Positions 17,298 to 26,877 are shown, counted from the first letter of the stretch. The stretch is DNA of 34,300 bases from Patescibacteria group bacterium (GCA_024275695.1 JAJRYP010000065.1:1-34300), one strand, 5' to 3'. Numbers and translations are program-made. Notes: generated by a model not told the origin, from the sequence alone.

Positions 17298-17818
17298 CTT
17301 TGTTTTTCTTTAACAAAACGCATCCAAAGATCTTTAATTAGATCCGTTGTCGCGTGCGCAAGAGAAGCAAGCAGCTCGCGGAGTTTTCTTAGTTGCGCCG
17401 TCAAAATATTAAGTTGATGTGCTTCCACGGTACCTTTTTTATTCATCACTTTTTTAATTTTTTTATGCAGGCTTTTAATTTCTTTTTTTAATTCACGTTG
17501 AACTTGTGATTTCATTATTTTTGTTGCCGGTAGAGGTTGAAAAGTTGCTGCGGCGGATTGGTTTTGAGTAGTAGCCGCACCGGTTCCGGCATATTGATCT
17601 TTTGCTTTTGATTCTTTTTCGCTCACTTTGTCCGGCGAAATCTCAGCCGCTTCGGCACCTTCTGCTGTTTCAAGTCCACCCAAGTCCACGGAAACCTTTG
17701 CTTTCTCGACTTCTTCTTTTTCCATTTTACGAACTTGCGGCTTTTCGGCCGTTTTAACTTGTTCTTTCCCTGATTCCGGGTTAACTCCCATTTTGTTATC
17801 TGTATCTGCCATATACAT
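17294..17818 (-). CDS. Hypothetical protein with acidic low-complexity head and helical tail
   Basis: 174 residues, not recognised. Residues 1-95 are rich in Glu, Ala, Lys and Ser and look disordered (VSVDLGGLETAEGAEAAEIS). Residues 104-168 are strongly helical and probably coiled-coil (RELKKEIKSLHKKIKKVMNKKG, then NILTAQLRKLRELLASL). No signal peptide or membrane helix. ATG at 17818 or 17812. A near-consensus promoter lies 20 nt upstream, which supports a real and probably well-expressed gene. Confidence 0.65.
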   Translation of the reverse strand: MYMADTDNKMGVNPESGKEQVKTAEKPQVRKMEKEEVEKAKVSVDLGGLETAEGAEAAEISPDKVSEKESKAKDQYAGTGAATTQNQSAAATFQPLPATKIMKSQVQRELKKEIKSLHKKIKKVMNKKGTVEAHQLNILTAQLRKLRELLASLAHATTDLIKDLWMRFVKEKQS

Positions 17819-17835
17819 AATTAGAATTTCTTTAT

Positions 17836-17864
17836 ATTATACTAAGAAAACGGATTTGAGTCAA
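17836..17864 (-). promoter_or_regulatory. Near-consensus promoter for the gene at 17294-17818
   Basis: On the minus strand TTGACT (17864-17859), 17 bases, then a perfect TATAAT (17841-17836). The start of transcription falls about 10 nt before the first ATG, so the leader is almost absent. Confidence 0.65.
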
Positions 17865-17886
17865 TTTGGCAGACTTAACTTAAGCA

Positions 17887-17915
17887 TTTATAAATTGCAG
17901 TTTGTATGGTATAAA
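17887..17915 (+). promoter_or_regulatory. Extended -10 promoter for valS
   Basis: TTTATA (17887-17892), 17 bases, then TGG followed by TATAAA (17910-17915), an extended -10. It lies 42 nt before the GTG start of valS and is divergent from the promoter at 17836. Confidence 0.5.
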
Positions 17916-17957
17916 AAATGCTGTATATCCTGTTAACGATTATAACCAAACCTCCAC

Positions 17958-20585
17958 GTGAAAGAAATAGCAAAAGCTTATACTCCTCAAAAATACGAAA
18001 ATTCTATTTATAAAAAATGGGAAGATTCGGGAGTGTTTACACCCGAAATAGATCCGAACAAAAAATCATTTACAATATCGATGCCGCCTCCAAATGCGAC
18101 GGTAACGCTACATTTGGGGCACGCTACAATGCTTGCAATTGAAGATCTAATGATTCGATATAAAAGAATGCAGGGGTTTTCGGCTTTATGGTTACCGGGA
18201 ACCGACCATGCCGCAATCGCCACTCAAAACAGGGTAGAAAAAAATCTTGCGGAAAAGGGGATTGATCGCCATAAACTAGGAAGGAAAAAATTTTTGGAAG
18301 AGGTTGGAAAATTTGTTGAAAAATCACGTGATACAATCAGGAAACAAATAAGGAAAATGGGATCAAGTTGCGATTGGAGCCGTGAAAGATTTACTCTCGA
18401 TGAAGGATTAACAAAAGCTGTACGTGAAGTTTTTACCAGAATGTATAATGATGATCTGATTTATAAAGGAGATCGAATAGTTAACTGGTGTCCGCGTTGT
18501 GAATCGACACTTGCGGATGATGAAGTTGAATATAAAGAAAAGCAGGAGAAGCTTTATTGGATTAAATATGGTCCATTTACATTAGCTACAACACGTCCCG
18601 AAACAAAACTCGGAGACACGGCCGTCGCGGTTCATCCGGATGATGAAAGATACAAAGATATGGTTGGGAAGAAATATATGATTCCCGGTGTTCTTGGTGA
18701 ATTTGAAGTGATTGTTGTTGCCGACAAGGAAGTTGATCCGCAGTTTGGATCGGGGGCCATAAAAGTTACTCCCGCACATAGTTTTACGGATTTTGAAATT
18801 GCGGAAAGGCATAACATTCCTTTGAAATCCGTTATTAACGAACAGGGGAAAATGATGGATAATTGCGGGAAGTACGCCGGAATGACAACAGAAGAGTGCC
18901 GTAAGGAAATTGTAAAAGATATGGATAAAATGGGACTTATAGAAAAAATTGAAGATTTTACTCATAATCTTTCAGTCTGTTACAGATGTAAAACTGCGGT
19001 AGAGCCGCTTGTTTCCAAACAATGGTTTATTGCTGTTGATAAACCGGTAATTCAAGATGGTGACAAAAAGATTTCAATAAAGGAAAAAGCCCTGAAAGTC
19101 GTTAGAGAAGGGGATATAAAAATCGTTCCTGATCGATTTAATAAAACATATTCTCACTGGATGGAGAATTTACATGATTGGTGTATTTCCAGACAAATAT
19201 GGTATGGTCATCAAATACCGGTTTGGTATTGCCGTGATTGCAATGAAGAAATAGTTCAAACGGATGATCCAGAAAGTTGTCGAAAATGTAAAAGTAAAAA
19301 TATAAAACAGGACTTGGATACTTTGGACACCTGGTTTTCATCCGGACTTTGGACTTTTTCGACATTAGGTTGGCCGAAAAAAACCGAAGATTTGAAGTAT
19401 TTTCACCCTACTGCGGTTATGGAGACAGGATACGATATCCTGTTTTTCTGGATTGCGCGCATGATTATTATGACAACTTATGCTCTCAACGAAATTCCTT
19501 TCGAGACTGTATATTTGCATGGACTAATTCGTACTCGAAGTGGAAAAAAAATGTCGAAGTCAGATCCGTCAACCTGTATAGATCCTCTTGAAATGATTGA
19601 TAAATATGGAACCGATGCCTTGCGATTAAGTTTTCTTATCGGATCGACACCCGGAAATGATATGCGTTTATACGAAGAAAAAATCGCCGGATACAGGAAT
19701 TTTGTTAATAAAATTTGGAACGCTGCAAGATTTTCTCTAATGAATATTAAAGAAGAAAATCTGGATGAAGTTTTTGATCCTAAAAGGCATATAAATTCAC
19801 GCGCCGATAAATGGATTCTTACAAAATTGCAATATCTGGTGAAAGACGTAACAAAGGATATTGAAAAGTTTAGATTTTCCGATGCCGGAACAAAAATCTA
19901 CAATTTCACCTGGTCCGAATATTGCGATTGGTATGTTGAGTTAAGTAAAGGTCAGCATTTGAATCCGCATGTTTTAGTACATGTTCTAAAATCTGTTCTT
20001 AGATTGCTGCATCCTTTTGTACCTTTCTTTACCGAAGTATTATGGGAAAATCTTCATGAAAAAAAGATGCTTATCGAAGAGACATGGCCTGAATATGATA
20101 AATCATTGGTGTTTGTGAAAGAAGTTGAAGAAATGGAGCTGTTGCACCAAATTATTTCGGATATTCGAAAAATGAGAGCCAACTACGGTGTAGAGCCGGC
20201 TAAAAAGATTCATGCCGTTATTTATGCTGGTAAATATAAAGACTTTTTAGAAGAAAAACGTGAGCCACTTACGAGAATGGCTCGTCTGGAGAATCTTGAG
20301 ATTTTCGATAAAGGAGAAAAAATTGAAAAAGCTGTTTGTTTATTTGTAGGCGATTTGGAAATTTATTTACCCTTGCATGAGTTGGTTGATATTGAGAAAG
20401 AGCAAAAAAGACTTGAGAAAGAGCTTGAAAATCTTGTTCAATTTGAAAAGACTTTATCTTCAAAACTACAGAACAAAAAATTTGTTCAAAATGCACCGGA
20501 AGATGTAGTAGAAAAAGAAAAAAAGAGGTTGAAAGAAACCAGGAGCGGGATTAAGAAGATTGAGGAGAAACTTAGCGAGTTATAA
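17958..20585 (+). CDS. valS: Valyl-tRNA synthetase
   Basis: An 875-residue class I synthetase. PPPNATVTLHLGH holds the HIGH box (HLGH at 52-55), and GKKMSKS lies near 527-533. The editing (CP1) domain carries TTRPETKLGDTAVAVHP. CxxC pairs (WCPRC, CYRC, CRDC with CRKC) mark zinc sites. DWCISRQIWYGHQIP and WFSSGLWTFSTLGWP are ValRS signatures. The C-terminal 70 residues form the usual coiled-coil arm (EKEQKRLEKELENL). The start is GTG: the next in-frame Met is residue 42, which would remove needed N-terminal sequence. Confidence 0.97.
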   Translation: MKEIAKAYTPQKYENSIYKKWEDSGVFTPEIDPNKKSFTISMPPPNATVTLHLGHATMLAIEDLMIRYKRMQGFSALWLPGTDHAAIATQNRVEKNLAEKGIDRHKLGRKKFLEEVGKFVEKSRDTIRKQIRKMGSSCDWSRERFTLDEGLTKAVREVFTRMYNDDLIYKGDRIVNWCPRCESTLADDEVEYKEKQEKLYWIKYGPFTLATTRPETKLGDTAVAVHPDDERYKDMVGKKYMIPGVLGEFEVIVVADKEVDPQFGSGAIKVTPAHSFTDFEIAERHNIPLKSVINEQGKMMDNCGKYAGMTTEECRKEIVKDMDKMGLIEKIEDFTHNLSVCYRCKTAVEPLVSKQWFIAVDKPVIQDGDKKISIKEKALKVVREGDIKIVPDRFNKTYSHWMENLHDWCISRQIWYGHQIPVWYCRDCNEEIVQTDDPESCRKCKSKNIKQDLDTLDTWFSSGLWTFSTLGWPKKTEDLKYFHPTAVMETGYDILFFWIARMIIMTTYALNEIPFETVYLHGLIRTRSGKKMSKSDPSTCIDPLEMIDKYGTDALRLSFLIGSTPGNDMRLYEEKIAGYRNFVNKIWNAARFSLMNIKEENLDEVFDPKRHINSRADKWILTKLQYLVKDVTKDIEKFRFSDAGTKIYNFTWSEYCDWYVELSKGQHLNPHVLVHVLKSVLRLLHPFVPFFTEVLWENLHEKKMLIEETWPEYDKSLVFVKEVEEMELLHQIISDIRKMRANYGVEPAKKIHAVIYAGKYKDFLEEKREPLTRMARLENLEIFDKGEKIEKAVCLFVGDLEIYLPLHELVDIEKEQKRLEKELENLVQFEKTLSSKLQNKKFVQNAPEDVVEKEKKRLKETRSGIKKIEEKLSEL

Positions 20586-20645
20586 ATCAACCAATGGTTT
20601 TGTGGATTTTTGGAGGACATACTTTATTTAAGGTCTGTTTTTTGT

Positions 20646-20651
20646 TATAAT
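20646..20651 (+). promoter_or_regulatory. Candidate -10 box for the TPR-like gene
   Basis: A perfect TATAAT at 20646-20651, 30 nt before the ATG. The element 17 bases upstream (TTTATT) is a poor -35. Confidence 0.4.
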
Positions 20652-20680
20652 AAAAAGAAATTTCTATAAAATTTTTCTAA

Positions 20681-21601
20681 ATGAATGTGGCGCTGAATCA
20701 AGAAATCCATCATATTAAGGAGCTCATTTCAAATCAGAGATTGAAAGAGGCTTATACAGCATGCAATAAGCTTTTATTGAATTTTCCGGAAAGTGGAAGA
20801 GCTTACAAACTTCAAAAACAAATAGAGAAAATAGTGTTTAAGCGGAATGTGGAAAGTGTCAAGAAGGATTTGAAAAATCTAAAACCTTTATGGAGAGAAC
20901 ATAAATACGGTGAACTTGCAGAAAAATTACAACATCTACAGACTTATGTCCCCGGCTATGCTCCGGTGGAAAAACAACTGGAAAAAGCGAAAAAACTTTA
21001 CAGCAAATATCATGAAAAAGAGCAGAAAGATGCTTTAAGAAAATATATTAAGACTATTGCTGAAAAAATGAAGAAAGAGGAATATGAAGAAGCAATCACA
21101 CTCTCAAAACAAGTTTTGTATAAAATTCCTAATGATGAACAAGCCAAATTTCTTTTAAATAGGGCCAAAAAATTTTTTGTGACAAAGAAGATCAATGAAA
21201 ATAAACAGTTTTTGGAAAGTGATAAATTTGGTGAGATTCAAAAATTCCTTCAGGAACTTTTAAAATTTAATCCGAATTCAAAACAAATAGATGCATTGCT
21301 TAAGAAAGCGAGAAAAAGGGAAAAAGTGACACTCGAAATGAACAAGAAAGAATTTGCTTTCAGATCTTACGAAAATATCATGGTTCTGTATAAAAAGAAA
21401 AAATACGATAAAGTGATCGAGGCACTTCAGGAATTACTTACAATAGAACCTGATAATCTCAAGTATCTTGAACTTTTATCAAAAGCTAAAAAAAGATTCA
21501 GCAGACAATTGAACAGGGAAGTGATATCGAAAATATTCAAGTTACAAGAAAAATATAAACTCGATCATAAAAAGCATCCAAAAGAATTTATTAAGATATA
21601 A
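20681..21601 (+). CDS. TPR-like helical repeat protein
   Basis: 306 residues, almost all helix, highly charged and rich in Lys and Glu. Degenerate TPR-like units repeat about every 34-50 residues: LISNQRLKEAYTACNKLLLNFPES near 15-38, KEEYEEAITLSKQVLYKIPNDEQA near 132-155, and KKYDKVIEALQELLTIEPDN near 240-259, each ending in the Pro-x-(N/D/E) typical of TPR loops. No signal peptide or membrane helix, so it is probably a cytoplasmic scaffold. The partner is unknown. The stop at 21601 directly abuts the convergent sigma4-HARE gene. Confidence 0.7.
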   Translation: MNVALNQEIHHIKELISNQRLKEAYTACNKLLLNFPESGRAYKLQKQIEKIVFKRNVESVKKDLKNLKPLWREHKYGELAEKLQHLQTYVPGYAPVEKQLEKAKKLYSKYHEKEQKDALRKYIKTIAEKMKKEEYEEAITLSKQVLYKIPNDEQAKFLLNRAKKFFVTKKINENKQFLESDKFGEIQKFLQELLKFNPNSKQIDALLKKARKREKVTLEMNKKEFAFRSYENIMVLYKKKKYDKVIEALQELLTIEPDNLKYLELLSKAKKRFSRQLNREVISKIFKLQEKYKLDHKKHPKEFIKI

Positions 21602-22669
21602 CTACTTTTTTTTAAGTTTGTACTGTTCACGACCAACTCTTTCGAATTGTGGCTTATTCTTGAGATTTAAAATAATAGTTATCTTTTTAACCTGTCTCTG
21701 TTTCATTACTTCTTTAATAATATCCTCTTGTGATTTAAGTTTGCCGTCTTTAAGAATATCTTCAATGATGTCTGCAACAGTTCCTTCTTTATATCCCCAT
21801 TCTTTAAGAGCATAAATTCCTCTACCAACAAGTACGAACTGATCGTGTCTGATCAGCTCATTGTGAACCGCTTGTAAATTAATACGTTTATTGTCGAATT
21901 GAAGTTCAGTGATTTTATTAACAATTTCCACAAAGTGAAGAGGTTTTTTATTCTTGTTTAATACATAATAAATCTTGTCGCGAAGCGTTTTTGGATTAAT
22001 ATGTCTCCAACTTGCCAAGCCGATACCACCTTCCACCGGCTTAAGTCTCTTATCAAGTGTAAATGTTGATATAACTTGCGGAAGATTACTGTGATCGAGC
22101 TCTTTAAAATGTTTACGCAGTTCATCAAAAATTTTACTGTGAGTGTAAATATCGGATTTTTTACTCAAAATATCAATTGTTTTCTCGGTAATATCTTTTA
22201 TATAAGTATGATCAATATTGGCATATTTGATATATGGGTGATAATTAATAGTGTTTGGAGTTCTTACAAGTTCTTTATCCAGTGTAAGTGAAAGATTGAT
22301 TGCGTTTTTATTAATTTCTACGTCATTTTTATTTAAAATATTAATTAGTTCCGCAAATAGATTTTCTTCCGTCATTATCCCTCCTTTTTCCTTTAAGATT
22401 TCCTTAATGAATTCATTGAGTGCATTAAGATCCGTATTCCCAACGTTTCTTTGTAATTTTGTAAGTGCGTTTTTTTCAATTTGTCTGATTCTTTCTCGAG
22501 TGACATTAAACTCTTTTCCTATCTCTTCAAGTGTTGCTCTATAAGTATTATCCAGATTAAATCGTCTTTTAATTACATGTTTTTCCTTTTGTGAAAGCAG
22601 TATCAGGAGGTCCTGTACTATTTTTTGAGCATTTTGAAATGTTCTTACAGGTGTCTTTTTGATATCCAT
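21602..22669 (-). CDS. Sigma region-4 / HARE-HTH transcriptional regulator, paralogue 2
   Basis: 355 residues from the ATG at 22669 (a GTG three codons earlier is possible). Domain plan as in 13087-14181. A sigma region-4 helix-turn-helix lies near 15-75 (TLEEIGKEFNVTRERIRQIE). A divergent middle follows, then a strongly conserved HARE-HTH near 228-295 (VHNELIRHDQFVLVGRGIY and ALKEWGYKEGTVADII) and a C-terminal winged-helix unit with KQRQVKKITI. The C-terminal half is nearly identical to its paralogue while the middle differs, so the two may share DNA or polymerase contacts but respond to different inputs. No sigma region 2. It has its own promoter upstream. Confidence 0.8.
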   Translation of the reverse strand: MDIKKTPVRTFQNAQKIVQDLLILLSQKEKHVIKRRFNLDNTYRATLEEIGKEFNVTRERIRQIEKNALTKLQRNVGNTDLNALNEFIKEILKEKGGIMTEENLFAELINILNKNDVEINKNAINLSLTLDKELVRTPNTINYHPYIKYANIDHTYIKDITEKTIDILSKKSDIYTHSKIFDELRKHFKELDHSNLPQVISTFTLDKRLKPVEGGIGLASWRHINPKTLRDKIYYVLNKNKKPLHFVEIVNKITELQFDNKRINLQAVHNELIRHDQFVLVGRGIYALKEWGYKEGTVADIIEDILKDGKLKSQEDIIKEVMKQRQVKKITIILNLKNKPQFERVGREQYKLKKK

Positions 22670-22729
22670 AGAAAGCACTTAAATTAAAAAATATTTAGAG
22701 GAATATATCAAATTTGAAAAATCCACTTA

Positions 22730-22758
22730 ATTATATTCTTTTGTGATTTTTCAGTGAA
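22730..22758 (-). promoter_or_regulatory. Promoter of sigma4-HARE paralogue 2
   Basis: On the minus strand TTCACT (22758-22753), 17 bases, then a perfect TATAAT (22735-22730), about 60 nt before the ATG. Confidence 0.55.
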
Positions 22759-22791
22759 GCAATTAGGGTTTACTAATTCCGGAAATAATTT

Positions 22792-23478
22792 TTAATTCAA
22801 GCTTTTCGACATAGAATGCATACGGTAGCCTATGCAATAAACGGTTTCTATAAGTCGCATTTTGGGATTGTAGTCGATTTTTTTACGAAGTGTGTTTATA
22901 TGAACATCGACAGTATGAGTAAATAAATTTGCATTTCTGTCCCAAACATTTTCAAGTATCTTTTGTCTACTTAAGATAACGTCGGTATTGCTCATAAGAT
23001 ACTCTAAAAGTTGGAATTCTTTATTTCTTAAATAAAGTTTTTGTTCAAATCTCTCAACCTCTCTTGTTTGAAGATTTAATGTGAGATCTGCAACTTTAAG
23101 AGTTTGTTTGTTTTTGAAAGATTGTTTTTGAAGAAGATATTTTTTGATCTCAAATGCCAGAGCTCTTACAGTGATTGATTCGGGATAAACATATAATGGA
23201 AGGCTTATATTAGGTGTAAGAAGATCTAATGTAGATTTGTTTGCAACAATAAAAAAAGGACAATTACGCGGCACTTTTTGAATTTTTTCGAGTTGTATTG
23301 ACGGTAAATGAATTTTCGATGGGAATTTACACACAACCGCATCGAATTGCTTTAACAAATATTCATCGTCCCAATTATCGTAAAATGACTTGGCTTCACT
23401 CTGAATATTTTCATATTTAAGCCCGCGGGATAGAAAAGTAGCCGCCATTGTATGCTCTGCAAGTACAAGAATATACAT
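22792..23478 (-). CDS. OmpR-family winged-helix regulator with degenerate receiver domain
   Basis: 228 residues. Residues 125-222 form a complete OmpR/PhoB winged helix (LRNKEFQLLEYLM, SRQKILENVWDRN, VDVHINTLRKKI, IETVYCIGYRM). Residues 1-116 follow the length and strand pattern of a receiver. However, the acidic pocket is lost (ILVLAEH in place of the usual EDE/DD), and the phospho-acceptor position reads FDAVVCK, with K51 where Asp is expected. It is therefore likely phosphorylation-independent, and no histidine kinase is nearby. Divergent from rlmN. DNA targets unknown. Confidence 0.85.
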   Translation of the reverse strand: MYILVLAEHTMAATFLSRGLKYENIQSEAKSFYDNWDDEYLLKQFDAVVCKFPSKIHLPSIQLEKIQKVPRNCPFFIVANKSTLDLLTPNISLPLYVYPESITVRALAFEIKKYLLQKQSFKNKQTLKVADLTLNLQTREVERFEQKLYLRNKEFQLLEYLMSNTDVILSRQKILENVWDRNANLFTHTVDVHINTLRKKIDYNPKMRLIETVYCIGYRMHSMSKSLN

Positions 23479-23618
23479 AACAACATGATAAAAATAATAA
23501 GGAAAATAATGATAATGAATTTTATGGATTAAGTAGGCTTACTTCTATAAATTTCCCTTTTAAATAATGAAAATAAGGTTAAAATTGTGCTGTAACTATT
23601 TCAACAACAATTTATTAA

Positions 23619-24650
23619 ATGATTGAATTAAACGAACTGCGGACATTGTTGGTAGAAAACGGAATTCCTTCCTATAGGGCCAATCAGGTTATGCACGCGG
23701 TTTATAAAGAAGGAAAAATCAATTATAGTAATATGACGGTTTTGCCTTCATTCGTAAAAGAATTCTTTGAAATGAATCTTCCGATTTTTTCAATTGAGAA
23801 AGTACGGGAAAGCATTTCATCAAGTGGGAATACGCATAAAACTCTATTTAGATTACATGACGGGAAAAAAATAGAAGCGGTTTTAATGCGCTTCAAAGAT
23901 GGGAGGAAGACGGTCTGCGTTTCAAGTCAAGTTGGATGTACATTAAAATGTAAATTTTGTGCAACCGGAAAAGGCGGTTTTAAGCGCAATCTCACTTATG
24001 AAGAAATTACGGATCAGGTTTTATATTTTCAAAATTTACTCAAAGATGAAGATTCACATGTTGGGAATGTTGTATTCATGGGGATGGGCGAACCGTTTCT
24101 GAACTATGACAATGTCATAAAATCAATATCGATTTTAAACGACCCGATCACTTTCAATATCGGTCTACGAAATATAACAGTATCAACATCCGGAATTATT
24201 CCGCAAATTAAACAGTTTGCCGATGATGCGAGGCAAGTAAAGCTCGCTATCAGCCTACATGCTCCAAACGATAAAATTCGAACTTCAATTATGCCTATTG
24301 CTAAAAAATATCCATTAAAAGAATTAATGTTAACTTGTAAAGAATATACGGAAAAAACGCATAGAAGAATTTCGTATGAATACGTAATGCTTAGAGGTAT
24401 TAATGATTCCGATTCCAACGCTCACGAACTTTCAAAGCTGCTTCATGAACAGCTGTGTCATGTAAATCTGATACCGTACAATGAAACAAACGTTAAAGGA
24501 ATGAAAGGATCAACAAAAAATCGTACGGAACAATTTAAAAAAATACTCGAGCTGCATAAGATTCCCGTAACGGTTCGCATCAGTCTTGGAAAAGATATAA
24601 AAGCCGCATGCGGGCAATTGGCGGGAAAATCCTCTTGCAATTTAGGTTAA
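23619..24650 (+). CDS. rlmN: Dual-specificity 23S rRNA / tRNA m2A methyltransferase RlmN (radical SAM)
   Basis: 343 residues. The radical-SAM cluster motif CTLKCKFC gives C107, C111 and C114. The two catalytic cysteines of the RlmN mechanism are present: C100 (VCVSSQ) and C331 (AACGQLAG). GEPFLNYDNV and the C-terminal RISLGKDIKAACGQ are family signatures. It methylates C2 of A2503 in 23S rRNA and A37 in some tRNAs. It is the first gene of a plus-strand run reaching 31976. No Shine-Dalgarno before the ATG. Confidence 0.95.
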   Translation: MIELNELRTLLVENGIPSYRANQVMHAVYKEGKINYSNMTVLPSFVKEFFEMNLPIFSIEKVRESISSSGNTHKTLFRLHDGKKIEAVLMRFKDGRKTVCVSSQVGCTLKCKFCATGKGGFKRNLTYEEITDQVLYFQNLLKDEDSHVGNVVFMGMGEPFLNYDNVIKSISILNDPITFNIGLRNITVSTSGIIPQIKQFADDARQVKLAISLHAPNDKIRTSIMPIAKKYPLKELMLTCKEYTEKTHRRISYEYVMLRGINDSDSNAHELSKLLHEQLCHVNLIPYNETNVKGMKGSTKNRTEQFKKILELHKIPVTVRISLGKDIKAACGQLAGKSSCNLG

Positions 24651-24695
24651 TAAGGAGAAGCATATAAGTATATTTAATTACTAACCAATTTAATT

Positions 24696-24956
24696 ATGGC
24701 TGATGAACAACAAAAGCGTAAAATTCAAGTTAAATTCGATTCGGATCAGGAAGCCGGCGTTTACAGTAACGCAATTTCCGTACATCTGAAAAAAAATGAA
24801 GTTGTAATGGATTTTGGATATATTATCCCAAATGTTGATCCGACCACAATTAAAGTTGTAAGCAGAATCAATGTGACTCACGAAACAGCGGAAAGTTTTT
24901 TAAAGGTTCTCTCAAATGCAGTTCTGGATTGGAAGAATAAACAGAAAAAAGCATGA
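24696..24956 (+). CDS. DUF3467-like small protein
   Basis: 86 residues. The pattern KIQVKFDSDQEAGVYSNAI then VVMDFGYIIPN and the helical ending ETAESFLKVLSNAVLDWK resembles the DUF3467 family, small soluble proteins of unknown function. Its stop overlaps the dtd start (ATGA), so the two are probably translationally coupled. It lies 45 nt after rlmN. Confidence 0.75.
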   Translation: MADEQQKRKIQVKFDSDQEAGVYSNAISVHLKKNEVVMDFGYIIPNVDPTTIKVVSRINVTHETAESFLKVLSNAVLDWKNKQKKA

Positions 24957-25405
24957 AAGCACTCATTCAGAAAGTAAAAGAAGCATCGGTTGTTGTTGAT
25001 GGAAAAATAACAGGAGCCATTGAAAACGGGATTTTAATATTTCTGGGAATAACGCACGAAGATGGATCTAAAGAAATAGAAGGTCTCGTTGATAAAATCG
25101 TTAATTTAAGAATTTTCGAAAACGATGGTAAGCGGATGGATCTTTCCGTAAAAGATCTCGGAGGAGAATTACTGATAGTTTCTCAATTTACTTTATATGG
25201 CAGTTTGAAAAAAGGAAGACGTCCGGATTTCGGTGAGGCGGCAAATCCGGAGAAAGCCAAAGAACTTTACGATTTATTTACTTTCGAGTGTCGAAAAACA
25301 GAGTTAAAGGTTGAGACGGGTGAGTTTGGCGCAATGATGGAGGTATCGCTTATTAACAACGGACCTGTTACTTTTTTACTTGATAGCAAGGATTTGTTAA
25401 AATAG
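24953..25405 (+). CDS. dtd: D-aminoacyl-tRNA deacylase
   Basis: 150 residues, full length for DTD. The two active-site motifs are SQFTLYG (77-83) and NNGPVTF (135-141), with the Gly-cisPro pair G137-P138. It removes D-amino acids, and glycine from mischarged tRNA-Ala, by chiral proofreading. The ATG overlaps the upstream stop by 4 nt, and glyS follows after 27 nt. Pairing with glyS fits the known link between DTD and glycine mischarging, but that is context only. Confidence 0.96.
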   Translation: MKALIQKVKEASVVVDGKITGAIENGILIFLGITHEDGSKEIEGLVDKIVNLRIFENDGKRMDLSVKDLGGELLIVSQFTLYGSLKKGRRPDFGEAANPEKAKELYDLFTFECRKTELKVETGEFGAMMEVSLINNGPVTFLLDSKDLLK

Positions 25406-25432
25406 CATTCGTTTAGACTTTAATTTTTAAAT

Positions 25433-26824
25433 ATGGCGCAAAATAAGCAAGATTTGATGGAGAAGGTAGTTTCACTTTGTAAGCGTAGGGGATTTGTATT
25501 TCATGGATCGGAGATTTATGGAGGACTCGCAAATACATGGGATTTGGGGCCGCTTGGCGTTGAACTTAAAAATAATGTCCTTAGAGCATGGTGGAAATTT
25601 TTTGTTCACGGTCGTCGTGACATTGTGGGGATTGATGCCGCTATATTAATGAATCCTAAAGTTTGGAAGGCTTCAGGGCATGTAGATAGCTTTAATGATG
25701 CTCAAATCGATTGCAAAGAATGTAAAAAACGATTTCGGGCCGATCATTTAATTGAAGATGCGCTTAAAGATGTAAAAGTTGAAGGTTTAAGCACCGATGA
25801 CTTAAAAAAACTGATTGATGAAAACGATATTAAATGTCCTAATTGCGGTGCGCAAAATTTCACGGACGTTAGAACATTCAACTTATTGTTTCAAACTCAT
25901 ATCGGACCGGTTGCAAACGATACGGATCCCATTTTTTTGAGAGGTGAAATTGCCCAAGGTATGTTTGTAAACTTTAAAAACGTACTTGATACATCACGCA
26001 AAAAAATTCCTTTTGGGATCGCTTCGGCCGGGAAAGCTTTCAGAAATGAAATTACTCCCGGCAACTTCATTTTCCGAACTCTTGAGTTCGACTTAATGGA
26101 ATTTGAATATTTTATTAAAGAAGATATGTGGAAGGAGAAGTTTGATTATTGGCTTGAGGAAATGCATAAATGGTTGGAAATTGTTGGGATAAATAAAGAA
26201 AATACACGTGTTAGGCAACATACCGATGATGAACTTTCTCATTATTCAAAGAAAACGGTTGATATAGAATATAAAACACCGTTCGGATGGAAAGAGCTTT
26301 ACGGTCTTGCATATCGAACGGATTTTGATTTGCGAAATCATATTGAAAAAAGCGGAGCCGATTTGAATTATTTCGATCAAACAACAGGCGAAAAATATAT
26401 TCCTCATGTTATAGAGCCTACATTCGGATTAAGCCGCACGTTACTTATGGTTTTACTTGATGCATACGATGAAGAAGACGTTAAAGATGCAAAAGGCAGC
26501 AAAGAAACTCGTATTGTACTACGATTAAAACCGGAAATCGCACCATTTAGAGCCGCAATTTTACCCCTTATGAAAAAACCGGAATTGGTCGAAAAAGCGG
26601 ATGAAGTATTTGGCTTACTCAAAGATGAATTTGCTTTAGACTTTGATATTACCGGAAGTATTGGTAAACGATACAGACGTCAAGACGAGATTGGGACCCC
26701 GTATGCAATTACGATCGATTACGATACTCTGGATGACAATTCGGTTACTGTTCGAGATAGGGATACATTGAAACAGGATAGGGTGAAGATTTCCGAACTG
26801 GTACCTATATTAAGAGGAAAATAG
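25433..26824 (+). CDS. glyS: Glycyl-tRNA synthetase, alpha2 (dimeric) type
   Basis: 463 residues of the single-chain class II GlyRS. The N-terminus CKRRGFVFHGSEIYGGLAN-type block and WDLGPLGVELKNN are diagnostic, as are FNLLFQTHIGP, FRNEITPGNFIFRTLEFDLMEFEYF (motif 2) and EPTFGLSRTLL (motif 3). A zinc-like CxxC pair (CKECKKRF, CPNCG) lies near 96-142. The C-terminal 95 residues are the anticodon-binding domain. It is not the alpha/beta tetramer type (glyQ and separate beta subunit). Confidence 0.95.
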   Translation: MAQNKQDLMEKVVSLCKRRGFVFHGSEIYGGLANTWDLGPLGVELKNNVLRAWWKFFVHGRRDIVGIDAAILMNPKVWKASGHVDSFNDAQIDCKECKKRFRADHLIEDALKDVKVEGLSTDDLKKLIDENDIKCPNCGAQNFTDVRTFNLLFQTHIGPVANDTDPIFLRGEIAQGMFVNFKNVLDTSRKKIPFGIASAGKAFRNEITPGNFIFRTLEFDLMEFEYFIKEDMWKEKFDYWLEEMHKWLEIVGINKENTRVRQHTDDELSHYSKKTVDIEYKTPFGWKELYGLAYRTDFDLRNHIEKSGADLNYFDQTTGEKYIPHVIEPTFGLSRTLLMVLLDAYDEEDVKDAKGSKETRIVLRLKPEIAPFRAAILPLMKKPELVEKADEVFGLLKDEFALDFDITGSIGKRYRRQDEIGTPYAITIDYDTLDDNSVTVRDRDTLKQDRVKISELVPILRGK

Positions 26825-26877
26825 AAATTTACGAAAATTTTATACTTTTTTTACAAGCTTATGTTATTTGATTATGC

